DNA of 38,303 nt from Pseudomonadota bacterium (GTDB taxonomy: Bacteria > Pseudomonadota > Gammaproteobacteria > Thiotrichales > Thiotrichaceae), in NCBI GenBank assembly GCA_002747435.1, contig PDPH01000022.1, forward strand, positions 1 through 38,303, read 5' to 3'. The position numbers were made by a program, and so were the translations under genes. The notes under the pieces are model-generated. The model did not search any database. It was not told the DNA's origin and saw only the letters and a list, made by a program, of their open reading frames with translations. Shown here one piece after another: positions 8,023 to 17,872 of the stretch; position 1 is the stretch's first letter; every line of letters starts with the position of its first letter.

Positions 8023-11000
8023 GTGACGACTGTGAAAAATAACGATACAAGGGTTCGTTTGACCAATAAAAAAGACAAAATAGCTATCGTTGGGGTAGCT
8101 TGTCGTTTTCCGGGTGGTATTGTTTCGCTGGAAGATTACTGGCGCGTATTGAGCCAAGGGCAGGATGTCGTCACTGAGATTCCATCCACTCGTTTTGGGA
8201 CTGAGTTTTATCAGCATCCAGACCGTAAGGAAGCGGGCAAAAGTGTCACCTTTGCAGCCGGTGTACTCGACCATGTCGATCAATTTGATGCCGGCTTCTT
8301 TGGGATTTCGCCCCGCGAAGCCGAGCAAATGGATCCTCAGCAACGCCTGTTGCTAGAGTTGACTTGGGAAGCTTTAGAAAATGGTGGGCAAGTTCCTGAA
8401 AAACTGGCTGGCTCAGATTGTGCAGTGTATATCGGCATTGCCAGTACAGACTACCTGAATCGGCGCGTGGAAGACCCAGCTTCCCTGGATGCTTATACCA
8501 TGACAGGGAACACGGCCAGTATTGCTTCCAATCGTATTTCTTATTTATTTGATCTACAAGGCCCCAGCGTTTCGGTGGATACGGCCTGCTCCTCTTCATT
8601 GGTTGCCGTACATCATGCTTGTCAAGCCTTACGTACCGGCGAAGCGAGTATGGCGATTGCCGGTGGCGTGAATATGCTCTTGCATCCTTTTGCCTTTGTG
8701 GGATTTTCCAAAGCATCCATGTTGTCCGCACGGGGGCGTTGCCGCACCTTTGATGCGGGTGGTGATGGTTATGTGCGTGCTGAAGGGGCTGCCATTTTAT
8801 TTTTGAAACCTCTGGAGCAGGCAGAAGCGGACGGTGATCCCATTCATGCTGTGATTGTGGCCAGTGGCATTAATGCTGATGGCAGAACCAATGGCATGAC
8901 CGTGCCCAGTGATCAGCAGCAGGCAAAGTTATTGCGCAAATTATATGATCAAGCCCACATCAATTTAAATGAATTAGTTTATTTGGAGGCTCATGGTACC
9001 GGAACCGCTATTGGTGACCCCATTGAAACCCGTGCCATTGGCGAAGCACTCGCTCAGTTCAGGTCTAAAGACAAGCCTTTGTTAATCGGTTCTGCCAAAA
9101 CCAATTTAGGCCACCTAGAAACAGCCTCAGGTATGGCGGGCTTATTAAAAGCGCTGTTGACACTGCGCTATCAGGCTATTCCTCCCTCATTGCATATAGA
9201 GCACTTTAATGAGGCGATCCATTTTGATGAGCTGAATTTACGTGTTGTCACCGAGTATACGCCCCTAGCTGCGACCCAGGAACGCCAGCTTATTGGCATC
9301 AATTCTTTTGGCTTTGGTGGCGCTAATGCACATGTCATTATTGAGCATTACGCTGCTAATAAGGAGACCAGCGCACCCAGCACCGTTGAGGAACCCAGTA
9401 TTTGTCCACCTTTGTTTTTGTCCGCTCGTCATGACGCTGCACTGCAAGCACTGGCACAGGCGTATGCCCAGCGCCTAGATGATGAAACGGTCGATGTTTA
9501 TGATGTGGCTTTTGCTGCTTTGAAGCAACGTCAGCATTTAACAGAAGGTTTATTAATACAAGCACCTGATCGCTTGCAATTGCAGACGGCTTTGCGCGCT
9601 TTTGCACAATCGGCGTCGAATTCTTACTGTGAAACGGGGCGCTTGTTGGAAAAAGAGACGCCTTTAGTGTGGGTGTTTTCTGGCAATGGTTCGCAATGGC
9701 AGGGTATGGGGCAAGTCTTAATGCAAGCTAACCCCTTGTTCAGGAAGGCAATTGCTGAAGTGGATCATTTATTTACCCAGTATGCCGATTATTCTTTGTT
9801 GGATGAGTTTGCAGCCAGTGTGGAACAATCGCGTTTACATCTGACTGAAGTGGCTCAACCCCTATTATTTGCCATGCAAGTCGCTATGGTGAGGGTGTTA
9901 CAGGCAGCCGGTGCGAAAGTGTATGCAACCCTAGGGCATAGTGTCGGCGAAGTGGCGGCTGCTTGGGCGGCGGGTGCTTTGACGCTGGAGCAGGCGGTAC
10001 AGGTTATTTACGAGCGCAGCCAAGCTCAGGGTAAAACACGCGGTCAAGGGCGTATGGCTGCTATTAGTTTGAGTCCAGCAGAGCTGGAGCAGCGCTTACA
10101 AACCTTAGACCTGCAAGACTCCATAGAGTTAGCGGGTATTAATAGCCCGCAGGCTGTCACAGTTTCAGGCAAATTAACTGACTTGGAAAGTTTAAAAGCG
10201 GTATTGGATGAAGAAGGTGTTTTTTGCCGTATTCTTGATCTGGATTATGCCTTCCATAGTCACTGGATGGAGCCGACCCGTGATGAGTTATTGGCTGCTT
10301 TACAAGACTTACAACCTAGTGAAACACAAGGTATACGCTTTATTTCCAGCGTTTATGGTAAAGCCTTACAAGGCAGTGCATTAAACGCTAACTATTGGTG
10401 GGAGAATATTCGAAAGCCTGTTGCCTTTGCCGATGCAATTAATGTTTTGCTGGATGAGGGTGCGCGAGTTTTTATGGAGATCGGGCCGCATGCCATTTTA
10501 CGGGCTTATATGACCGATTGTTTACGCGCCAAAGAGCAAGAAGGCTTGGTACTGGCTACAGGCAAGCGCAAGGAACAAGACCATTGTTTGCAAAAAGCTT
10601 TACATCAGGCGATTTTGGCAGGTTGTATGCTGGACTGGAGTCAATACTTTCCTAAACCCGGGCGCTTTGTTGCTTTACCCAATTACCCTTGGCAGCGCGA
10701 ATCTTATTGGTATCCATTGAGCACAGAGGGCTATGACCTAGTTAATCGACAGCGCGTTCATCCTTTACTGGGTTATCGGCTGAAAGAGGCTGAAGCCCTG
10801 TGGGAGAACCAATTAGATAGTGTCAAATTGCCTTGGTTGGCCGATCATGTGGTTGATGGCGCTGTGATTGTACCTGGTGCTGCTTATATTGAAATGGCAC
10901 TAACAGCAGCCAGCATTTGGTATCAGACAGACACCCAGGCACTGGAGAATCTGGAAATTCGCGCGCCTGTTATGCTGGAAAGCGGCCAATCCAAAACAAT

Positions 11001-14000
11001 ACGTTTTAATCTGCACACCGAGGACGGGAAGTTTACAATTTCCAGCCGGACGCGCTTGAGTGACGAAGCTTGGACCATCAATGTGATTGGGCGTATTACC
11101 AGTCCTGTTTGGAAAACTCAAGCTGATATGAGTCCGCCAGATTTAGCTGTTTTGCAACAGACGGCCACAGAACAATTATCTGCTCAACAACATTATGCTC
11201 TGACTGAAGCAGTGGGTTTGACTTATCTGCCTGCTTTTCAGGGGGTGGATACCGTTTGGGTTAAGCAGCAAACTGCTTGGGCTAAGTTAGCGATGCCTGC
11301 CGTATTACAAGCTGATGCTAGCCAGTATGCACTGCATCCTGCTTTATTAGATGCTGGCTTTCAGGTGCTGGTTGCCATTTTCCGCGAGTCCATTCGGCAG
11401 GGTGAACTGACTGCACTGATTCCTATTCAATTGGGTAAGTTGAATTATTTTGCTGGTGTTTTGCACTCCGTTTATGTTGTGGTTCATAAGCAGAGTCCAC
11501 GTTCGGTACTGGCTGACTTTTTGTTTTTGGATGAGCGAGGACAGGTCGTCGCTGAGCTTATTAATGTCCGTTTTCGTGGCATGCAGTTTATTCGTCAGCA
11601 GCTTGATCCGGCGGTGTATCAGTTTGTAGCTGTTCCCAAGCCTTTGGCATCGGATGAACAACAAACACCAGCACTGACTTATACAGCCTTGTTTGCCGCT
11701 GCTAATGATTTATTACAGACACAAGCCAGTAGCTTACAACGGGAGCAGCACTTTCAGCAGGTTGTGCCTTTATTTGAAGCCTTGGCAAGCGCGTTTGCTT
11801 GGGAAGCGATTAGCCCGTGGTTTGCCGGTCAAAGCCAGGCGCTTTCGCTTGAAATAGTACAGCAACAACAGGCTATTACAGCAGAGCAAATGCCTTTGTT
11901 GCGGCAGTTAATGTATTGGCTGGCGGAAGAGGGCTTAGCTGAGCAGAGCGAAACGGGCTGCTGGTCTTTGGCTGAGAATGCTCAGTGGCCGCCTGCGCGC
12001 GATATTTGGTTGGCTATTTTGGGCGACTCTGCGGCGCATGTACCGGAGTTAACCTTATTAGGGCGCAGTGGTTTGCATCTGCCAGCTATATTGTGGGGTG
12101 AATTGTCAGCAGAGGCTATCTTAGCCCCCGCTAAAAGCAGTATTCATGGACATTGGCTAGACAGTGCGCCTAGTTTTCGAGCGCTCAACTTAGCTATAGC
12201 TGAAATGCTACGGGCGCTCTTGGCACAATGGCCGAAACAGCGACGCTTGCGTATTTTGGAATTGGGTGATGGTGATGCTGCATTGACACATCTGTTATTA
12301 CCCTTGTTGCCATCTGAGCGTTGCGAATATGTTTTGGCTGATGCTCATCAGCGCTTGTTACTACAAGTCAGGGATGAGTTTGCTGATTATTTGTTTTTCA
12401 ACACGGTCGAGTTGGATGATTCAGGTGCGGGGGAAGGATGGCATTCCCTCAGCCAGCAAATGCCTTTTGACCTGATTATTGTTGGGAACGCTTTGTATGA
12501 CTGGCGGCATGCCAGTTCGCGCTTATCTGAGTTACGTCGCCTGTTAAAAGCGCAGGGGCATTTATGGCTGGCTCAGGCACAGGACAGTCGTTTTTTGAGT
12601 TTGACGCAAGGTTTGTCACCAGACTGGTGGGTCACTTTAGATAATGGTACCGAGACTTCCTGCTTGTTAAAAGCTGTGGAGTGGCAACAGCTATTGTCTG
12701 AACAAAGCTTTATGACTACACAAACTTGGTTTGAACCTGCGGATGAGTATCAAACGGGCGCTTTTCTCATATTAGCCCAAGCGGATCAGCACTGTATGGC
12801 TAATCCGCCAAGTTTGGATGCAGTGGCGGCTGGAGCAGCGATGATACCAGAGCGTTGGCTGATATTAGCGGATGCAGCAGGCTACTCGGCGGAGTTGGCC
12901 GAGCAGTTACGCGGCAAGCTGCTAGCAGCCGGGCAACAGGTCAGACTTCAAGTGGCGGCAGAGTGGTCGGATGGGTTTGATCATGTGATTCATTTAGCCG
13001 GTTTGCAAGATAAGGCACTTGCATCTGCTGAATTCATGGCTTTGCAGGATCGTCGTTGTGTGGATATGGTGCGATTGGTGCAACAGATTGATCGTTCAGG
13101 TGCGCAAGCTCACTTATGGCTGATCACGGCTAATGCACTAAGGTCTAATCAAGGCATTTTGCCTGAGCAGGCACCTTTATGGGGTGTGGGGCGCGTATTG
13201 GCTAATGAGCATCCCGATCTGCCTTGTACGCTGATTGATTTGCAAAATATAAGTGATATTCAATATGCGGCTCAGCAATTAGTACAGGAATGTTTGCATA
13301 ATGAGGGTGAGGATGAGGTTTTGCTGAGCGCAGCAGGTCGCCAGGTTTTACGTTTACAGCAAACTCAACTGACAACTGTTCAGCAGGAAACACAACCTCC
13401 TGCGGTTTGTCTTGATTTTACCTCGCCAGGGCCTTTGAAACATTTGTATTGGCGTGCGCTACCAGAGCAGGCTTTGCAAGCCGATGAGATTGAAATTTGT
13501 CCGCGTGCTACGGGTCTGAATTTCCGCGATGTCATGTATGCAATGGGCTTGTTGTCGGATGAAGCGGTGGAAAATGGTTTTGCAGGTGCATCATTAGGTA
13601 TGGAGTTATCCGGTGTCGTTGTACGCACGGGCACAGCGGTTAAGAATTTTCAGGTCGGCGATGCGGTAATTGGTTTTGCGCCAGCTTGTTTTAGTACCCG
13701 CGTGATTACCCGTACAACGGCGGTGGCACATAAGCCTAAGGACTGGAGTGATGAGGCTGCGGCTACCGTTCCGACGACTTTCTTTACGGTTTATTATGCC
13801 TTGCATCATTTGGCACAATTGCAGCCAGGGGAGCGTATTTTAATTCATGGTGCTTCAGGTGGCGTGGGTCTAGCAGCGATACAATTTGCCCGTTATCGGG
13901 GTGCTGAGATATTTGCTACGGCCGGGACTGATGAAAAGCGTGAATTTGTGCAATTGATGGGTGCAGACCATGTGCTGGATTCGCGTAGCTTACGCTTTGC

Positions 14001-15657
14001 TGAAGATATTATGCGCTTGACACAAGGCGAAGGCATTGATGTGGTGCTGAACTCTATTTCAGGCGAGGCCATCAATCGCAATTTGGATGTGTTACGGCCT
14101 TTTGGACGCTTTTTAGAGTTGGGCAAGCGCGATTTTTATGAAAACAGTCGCATCGGCCTGCGACCTTTTCGCAATAATATTAGCTATTTTGGTATTGATG
14201 CAGACCAGTTATTGATTGAGCGACCTGCTTTGGCGGGACAATTATTTGGCGAAATGATGGCATTGTTTGATCAAGGTGTTTTGCGACCACTACCTTATCG
14301 TGTTTTTCCCGCCAATCGTGTACATGAAGCGTTCCGTTATATGCAGCAGTCGCGCCAGATTGGCAAGGTCGTGGTGTCTTTTAGTGGGCAAACGCTCAAG
14401 CCAACGCTGAATGAGTCTGTTTTTGAACCATTGCAGTTGGATGCTAATGCCAGTTACTTGGTAACAGGCGGTTTAAGTGGCTTTGGTTTGCGTACAGCAC
14501 AGTGGCTGGCAGAGAAGGGAGCCGGAACGCTGATTTTATTGGGGCGTAGTGGTGCCAGTACAGCAGAAGCTAAACAGGCGATTGCCAAGCTGGAAGCGGA
14601 GGGCATCCAGCTAAAAGTTTATGCTTGTGATGTGGCTGACTACCATGCTTTACGAGCGGTGTTTGCGGATATAGAGGCTCATTTGCCGCCTTTAAAGGGC
14701 TTGGTGCATGCGGCCATGGTATTGGATGATGGCATTATTCGTAATTTAACCGCAGAGCAGTTCCATCAGGTTTTAGCGCCCAAAATGTTGGGAGCGCAGC
14801 ATTTGCACGAGTTGACCTTACAAAAATCATTAGACTTTTTCGTGATGTATTCGTCTGTGACGACCTATTTGGGTAATGCTGGGCAGGCAAATTATGTAGC
14901 CGCTAATATGTTTTTGGAGTCATTAGCCCAATCGCGCCGTCAGCAGGGTTTGTCAGCCGTCTATGCTGCTTGGGGAGCGATTGCAGATGCTGGTTATTTG
15001 TCGCGTAAAGAAGCCGTGCTGGATGCTTTGCAGTCAAAGTTAGGCGGAGAGGCTTTAACGGCTGAGCGTGCTTTAAGCATGCTCGAAAAGTTAATACAAA
15101 CGGATTTATCTGGTGTTGCCATCGTTGATTTTGATTGGAGTACCATCCAGCGTTTTATGCCAAGTGCTAAAGTATCACCCAAATTTACTGCGCAGCGTCA
15201 TTATGCCACGGCTGGCAATGAGGATGGACAAAGTGAAGATATTCATGCCTTGATAGCTGATTTGGATGAGCAGGCTGCGCATGATTTGATTTGTGATTTG
15301 CTATTGGCGGAAGTCGGGCAGATTTTACGTTTACCACTTGAAAAGTTATCAGCGGATAAGTCGGTATTTGATCTGGGTATGGACTCCTTGATGGGCATGG
15401 AATTGGTGATGGCGATTGAGGTGCGTTTTGGCGTGCGTCTGCCGGTGATGGCGCTGACAGAGGGCGCTACGGTTAGTCGTATTGCTAATAAAATCGCGGT
15501 TCAACTGCTTCCACAAGATAGTTCAGAGCAAGATGCTCATGATGAGCATAGAAAGTCGATTGAAGAAGTTGTTAAAAAGCACGGCTCTGATTTGTCCGCA
15601 GAAGCCTTGAGTCAATTAGCTGAAAGCCTTGCCGGTGACGGTGATCATAAAGACTAG
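8023..15657 (+). CDS. Type I highly reducing polyketide synthase (RkpA/WcbR-like), capsule lipid synthesis
   Basis: A single 2544-residue multidomain synthase. KS: C189, H324, H364. AT: GHSVGE with S640, H745. DH: HVVDGAVIVPG with H942, and D1110. A methyltransferase-like region has LELGDGDAA at about 1412-1420, and a pseudo-KR follows. ER: GASGGVG from G1943. KR: TGGLSGFG from T2148, with S2278 and Y2291. ACP: GMDSL with S2455. KS, AT, DH, ER, KR and ACP all retain their landmarks, so each extension could be fully reduced, giving a fatty-acyl chain by iteration. There is no thioesterase; release probably falls to the alpha-oxoamine synthase 36 bases downstream. The GTG start lacks a clear ribosome-binding site. 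Size, domain order and neighbours match RkpA (Sinorhizobium) and WcbR (Burkholderia), which serve capsule production. Confidence 0.93.
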   Translation: MTTVKNNDTRVRLTNKKDKIAIVGVACRFPGGIVSLEDYWRVLSQGQDVVTEIPSTRFGTEFYQHPDRKEAGKSVTFAAGVLDHVDQFDAGFFGISPREAEQMDPQQRLLLELTWEALENGGQVPEKLAGSDCAVYIGIASTDYLNRRVEDPASLDAYTMTGNTASIASNRISYLFDLQGPSVSVDTACSSSLVAVHHACQALRTGEASMAIAGGVNMLLHPFAFVGFSKASMLSARGRCRTFDAGGDGYVRAEGAAILFLKPLEQAEADGDPIHAVIVASGINADGRTNGMTVPSDQQQAKLLRKLYDQAHINLNELVYLEAHGTGTAIGDPIETRAIGEALAQFRSKDKPLLIGSAKTNLGHLETASGMAGLLKALLTLRYQAIPPSLHIEHFNEAIHFDELNLRVVTEYTPLAATQERQLIGINSFGFGGANAHVIIEHYAANKETSAPSTVEEPSICPPLFLSARHDAALQALAQAYAQRLDDETVDVYDVAFAALKQRQHLTEGLLIQAPDRLQLQTALRAFAQSASNSYCETGRLLEKETPLVWVFSGNGSQWQGMGQVLMQANPLFRKAIAEVDHLFTQYADYSLLDEFAASVEQSRLHLTEVAQPLLFAMQVAMVRVLQAAGAKVYATLGHSVGEVAAAWAAGALTLEQAVQVIYERSQAQGKTRGQGRMAAISLSPAELEQRLQTLDLQDSIELAGINSPQAVTVSGKLTDLESLKAVLDEEGVFCRILDLDYAFHSHWMEPTRDELLAALQDLQPSETQGIRFISSVYGKALQGSALNANYWWENIRKPVAFADAINVLLDEGARVFMEIGPHAILRAYMTDCLRAKEQEGLVLATGKRKEQDHCLQKALHQAILAGCMLDWSQYFPKPGRFVALPNYPWQRESYWYPLSTEGYDLVNRQRVHPLLGYRLKEAEALWENQLDSVKLPWLADHVVDGAVIVPGAAYIEMALTAASIWYQTDTQALENLEIRAPVMLESGQSKTIRFNLHTEDGKFTISSRTRLSDEAWTINVIGRITSPVWKTQADMSPPDLAVLQQTATEQLSAQQHYALTEAVGLTYLPAFQGVDTVWVKQQTAWAKLAMPAVLQADASQYALHPALLDAGFQVLVAIFRESIRQGELTALIPIQLGKLNYFAGVLHSVYVVVHKQSPRSVLADFLFLDERGQVVAELINVRFRGMQFIRQQLDPAVYQFVAVPKPLASDEQQTPALTYTALFAAANDLLQTQASSLQREQHFQQVVPLFEALASAFAWEAISPWFAGQSQALSLEIVQQQQAITAEQMPLLRQLMYWLAEEGLAEQSETGCWSLAENAQWPPARDIWLAILGDSAAHVPELTLLGRSGLHLPAILWGELSAEAILAPAKSSIHGHWLDSAPSFRALNLAIAEMLRALLAQWPKQRRLRILELGDGDAALTHLLLPLLPSERCEYVLADAHQRLLLQVRDEFADYLFFNTVELDDSGAGEGWHSLSQQMPFDLIIVGNALYDWRHASSRLSELRRLLKAQGHLWLAQAQDSRFLSLTQGLSPDWWVTLDNGTETSCLLKAVEWQQLLSEQSFMTTQTWFEPADEYQTGAFLILAQADQHCMANPPSLDAVAAGAAMIPERWLILADAAGYSAELAEQLRGKLLAAGQQVRLQVAAEWSDGFDHVIHLAGLQDKALASAEFMALQDRRCVDMVRLVQQIDRSGAQAHLWLITANALRSNQGILPEQAPLWGVGRVLANEHPDLPCTLIDLQNISDIQYAAQQLVQECLHNEGEDEVLLSAAGRQVLRLQQTQLTTVQQETQPPAVCLDFTSPGPLKHLYWRALPEQALQADEIEICPRATGLNFRDVMYAMGLLSDEAVENGFAGASLGMELSGVVVRTGTAVKNFQVGDAVIGFAPACFSTRVITRTTAVAHKPKDWSDEAAATVPTTFFTVYYALHHLAQLQPGERILIHGASGGVGLAAIQFARYRGAEIFATAGTDEKREFVQLMGADHVLDSRSLRFAEDIMRLTQGEGIDVVLNSISGEAINRNLDVLRPFGRFLELGKRDFYENSRIGLRPFRNNISYFGIDADQLLIERPALAGQLFGEMMALFDQGVLRPLPYRVFPANRVHEAFRYMQQSRQIGKVVVSFSGQTLKPTLNESVFEPLQLDANASYLVTGGLSGFGLRTAQWLAEKGAGTLILLGRSGASTAEAKQAIAKLEAEGIQLKVYACDVADYHALRAVFADIEAHLPPLKGLVHAAMVLDDGIIRNLTAEQFHQVLAPKMLGAQHLHELTLQKSLDFFVMYSSVTTYLGNAGQANYVAANMFLESLAQSRRQQGLSAVYAAWGAIADAGYLSRKEAVLDALQSKLGGEALTAERALSMLEKLIQTDLSGVAIVDFDWSTIQRFMPSAKVSPKFTAQRHYATAGNEDGQSEDIHALIADLDEQAAHDLICDLLLAEVGQILRLPLEKLSADKSVFDLGMDSLMGMELVMAIEVRFGVRLPVMALTEGATVSRIANKIAVQLLPQDSSEQDAHDEHRKSIEEVVKKHGSDLSAEALSQLAESLAGDGDHKD

Positions 15658-15693
15658 GATGCTTGAGTTGAGTGGTGAAACAGGAAAATAGCT

Positions 15694-17043
15694 ATGGCAG
15701 ATAAACCGTTGTTTGGATTAAGCGAACAGCTCAAAAAGCAAATGCAAGAGCGGCATCGACGACACCGGCCTACAGCGAGTCCGATTCCTCAGACTGAGGG
15801 GCGCTTATCTAGAAAAAAATCACCGAGCTTTGCCGAAATACCAGAAGCGTTTTATCGCTTTGACCGTATGCCAGGTTATCAGCAAATTCGTGTAATCGAG
15901 CAGGGTGGTAAGCAACTGGGGATAGAAAGTCCGTTTTTCAAAACGCACGATAAAGTGGCTGGTGCTGTTACGCAGATTGCTGGTAAGGATTATATCAATT
16001 TTGCCAGTTACAATTATTTGGATTTATGTGGTCACCCTAAAGTTAATGAGGCTGCGCAACAAGCGATTCAGCGTTACGGAACTTCGGCCTCAGCCAGTCG
16101 CATGGTTTCAGGTGAACGAGCTGTCCAGCAGCAATTGGAACAAGCTTTGGCTGATGTTTATGAGGTTGATGATTGTGTTGCTTTTGTGAGTGGTCACGCA
16201 ACTAATGTCACGACGATTGGGTATTTATTGGGTCACCACGATCTGATTTTGCATGATGCTCTGATTCATAATAGTGTGCTGCAAGGCGCTTTATTATCAG
16301 GCGCGCGCCGTATGCCTTTCCCTCATAATGATTGGCAAGCATTAGAAGCTTTATTAGCCCAACATCGGCACGACTTCGAACGTGTTTTGATCGTGCTGGA
16401 AGGTATTTACAGTATGGATGGTGATTATCCAGACTTGCCTGAATTTATTGCAATCAAGCGTAAGTATAAAGCTTTTCTAATGGTCGATGAGGCTCATTCT
16501 TTGGGGGTGATGGGGCAGCATGGTAAGGGGATTCGTGAGCATTTTGGTTTGGCCGGGCAAGATGTTGATATATGGATGGGGACTTTGAGCAAAACCTTGG
16601 CAGGGTGTGGCGGTTATATTGCGGGTGAGAAAGCTTTGGTACACCATTTGCGTATTGCTGCGCCTGGCTTTTTATACAGCGTGGGTATGTCGCCTGCTTT
16701 GGCTGCTGCCTCGCAGACTGCTTTGGCCTTAATGCTGGCTGAGCCAGAACGTGTACGTAGTTTACAGCAAAAAGGAGCATACTTTATCGAGCGCTGTCGC
16801 CATTATGGTATTAATACAGGCTACAGCAAAGGTTTGGCTGTAGTGCCTGCTATTCTGGGAAGCTCGGCGCGCGCGGGTATGGCGGCGAATCGTTTGTTTG
16901 AGCGTGGTATTAATGTTCAGCCTATTTTCTATCCAGCCGTAGAAGAAAGAGCAGCCAGACTACGCTTTTTTATGAGTACGGCTCACACATTGGAACAATT
17001 AGAATATACAGTTAAAAACTTGGCTGAGATAGCAGACGGATGA
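15694..17043 (+). CDS. BioF-like alpha-oxoamine synthase (RkpG/WcbT-like)
   Basis: A 449-residue PLP enzyme of the alpha-oxoamine synthase family (AONS, KBL, ALAS, serine palmitoyltransferase). Visible are SASRMVSGE, VDEAHSLGVMG and the Schiff-base lysine K300 in TLSKTLAGCGGY. It carries about 60 extra N-terminal residues compared with BioF, including a basic stretch with HRRHRP. Family members condense an acyl thioester with an amino acid and lose CO2, giving an alpha-amino ketone. Downstream of a thioesterase-less PKS the likely acyl donor is the PKS-bound chain, and the product a long-chain amino ketone resembling 3-ketosphinganine. The amino acid is unknown. Biotin synthesis is unlikely because no other bio genes are present. 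Its stop overlaps the next start (ATGA). Confidence 0.88.
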   Translation: MADKPLFGLSEQLKKQMQERHRRHRPTASPIPQTEGRLSRKKSPSFAEIPEAFYRFDRMPGYQQIRVIEQGGKQLGIESPFFKTHDKVAGAVTQIAGKDYINFASYNYLDLCGHPKVNEAAQQAIQRYGTSASASRMVSGERAVQQQLEQALADVYEVDDCVAFVSGHATNVTTIGYLLGHHDLILHDALIHNSVLQGALLSGARRMPFPHNDWQALEALLAQHRHDFERVLIVLEGIYSMDGDYPDLPEFIAIKRKYKAFLMVDEAHSLGVMGQHGKGIREHFGLAGQDVDIWMGTLSKTLAGCGGYIAGEKALVHHLRIAAPGFLYSVGMSPALAAASQTALALMLAEPERVRSLQQKGAYFIERCRHYGINTGYSKGLAVVPAILGSSARAGMAANRLFERGINVQPIFYPAVEERAARLRFFMSTAHTLEQLEYTVKNLAEIADG

Positions 17044-17849
17044 AAGCTAAGCCAGCCAAGCGGCGTGTCATTTTTTGTACTTATCCCAGTTTATATTCAG
17101 ATATTGTGCTGGATGAATTATTGAAGGCTGAGCCATTAGCGTTAGTAGGTGTGCTTGAGTCTACCAGAGTTCTCAGTCAGCGCTATAATCGGTTGCAGTC
17201 TGCTTGGCGTCATATCCAGTTATCAGGCTTGCGTTATGCGACTTATTTATGGCTAGTCACCGATTTGTATTTTGCATTGCGCTATTGCTTGAGGAAAGCG
17301 GGCTTCAGGCAGCGAATAAAGGCTCGTCATATCCCTTTATTGTCATGTCGTGATATTAATAGTGCTGAGAGTCTTGCTTTCTTACGTGAGCAGCAGGCTG
17401 ATATTTTGTTATCAGCGCATTTTAATCAATGGTTGGGCGCGGAAGTGCTGGCTATACCGCAATTGGCCGCCCTGAATATTCATCCCTCTTTATTGCCACG
17501 TTTCAAAGGGGTTGATCCTGCTTTTTACGCTTTACTGCGTTTTGTGCAAGAAACGGGCGTGACAGTACATTGGCAGAATGAACAATTTGATAGCGGTCCT
17601 ATTCTGGAACAAACTAGCTTGAAAGTTCGTCCTCAAGATAGTTTGCTGAGTTTGAATGCCAAGCTTTTCAAATTAGGCGCTATGAGTGCAGTCAAGCAAG
17701 TACTTCAGTTAAGCAAAGAGAGCAAGGGAAATCCTCAGCAAGGCAAGGGAAACTATGATTCTTGGCCTAATCCTTATGATACAAAAATCTTTCGCCAACA
17801 ACGTAAATACTTTCGATGGAAAGAATATTGGGCTTTTGTAAGGCGTTAG
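17040..17849 (+). CDS. Formyltransferase-family protein (Fmt/PurN fold)
   Basis: A 269-residue protein with the catalytic triad of N10-formyltetrahydrofolate-dependent formyltransferases: N146 and H148 in LNIHPSLLPRFKG, and D184 in FDSGPIL. The N-terminal 100 residues fit a Rossmann-like half, but the usual glycine-rich loop is not obvious. There is no C-terminal OB domain as in methionyl-tRNA formyltransferase, so it is closer to PurN or the sugar N-formyltransferases (ArnA, WbkC type). It is translationally coupled (4-bp overlap) to the alpha-oxoamine synthase, which suggests that it formylates the amine formed by that enzyme, or an amino sugar of the capsule. Genuine purN and fmt sit in other contexts in bacteria. 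It is the last gene of the plus-strand capsule run. Confidence 0.82.
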   Translation: MKAKPAKRRVIFCTYPSLYSDIVLDELLKAEPLALVGVLESTRVLSQRYNRLQSAWRHIQLSGLRYATYLWLVTDLYFALRYCLRKAGFRQRIKARHIPLLSCRDINSAESLAFLREQQADILLSAHFNQWLGAEVLAIPQLAALNIHPSLLPRFKGVDPAFYALLRFVQETGVTVHWQNEQFDSGPILEQTSLKVRPQDSLLSLNAKLFKLGAMSAVKQVLQLSKESKGNPQQGKGNYDSWPNPYDTKIFRQQRKYFRWKEYWAFVRR

Positions 17850-17872
17850 TGGCTTGTTTTTATGGTTTATGA

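Noticed and set aside
15694..17043. Reading the BioF-like gene as bioF of biotin synthesis
   Set aside because: No other biotin genes are nearby, the N terminus is longer than BioF, and the neighbours are PKS and capsule genes.
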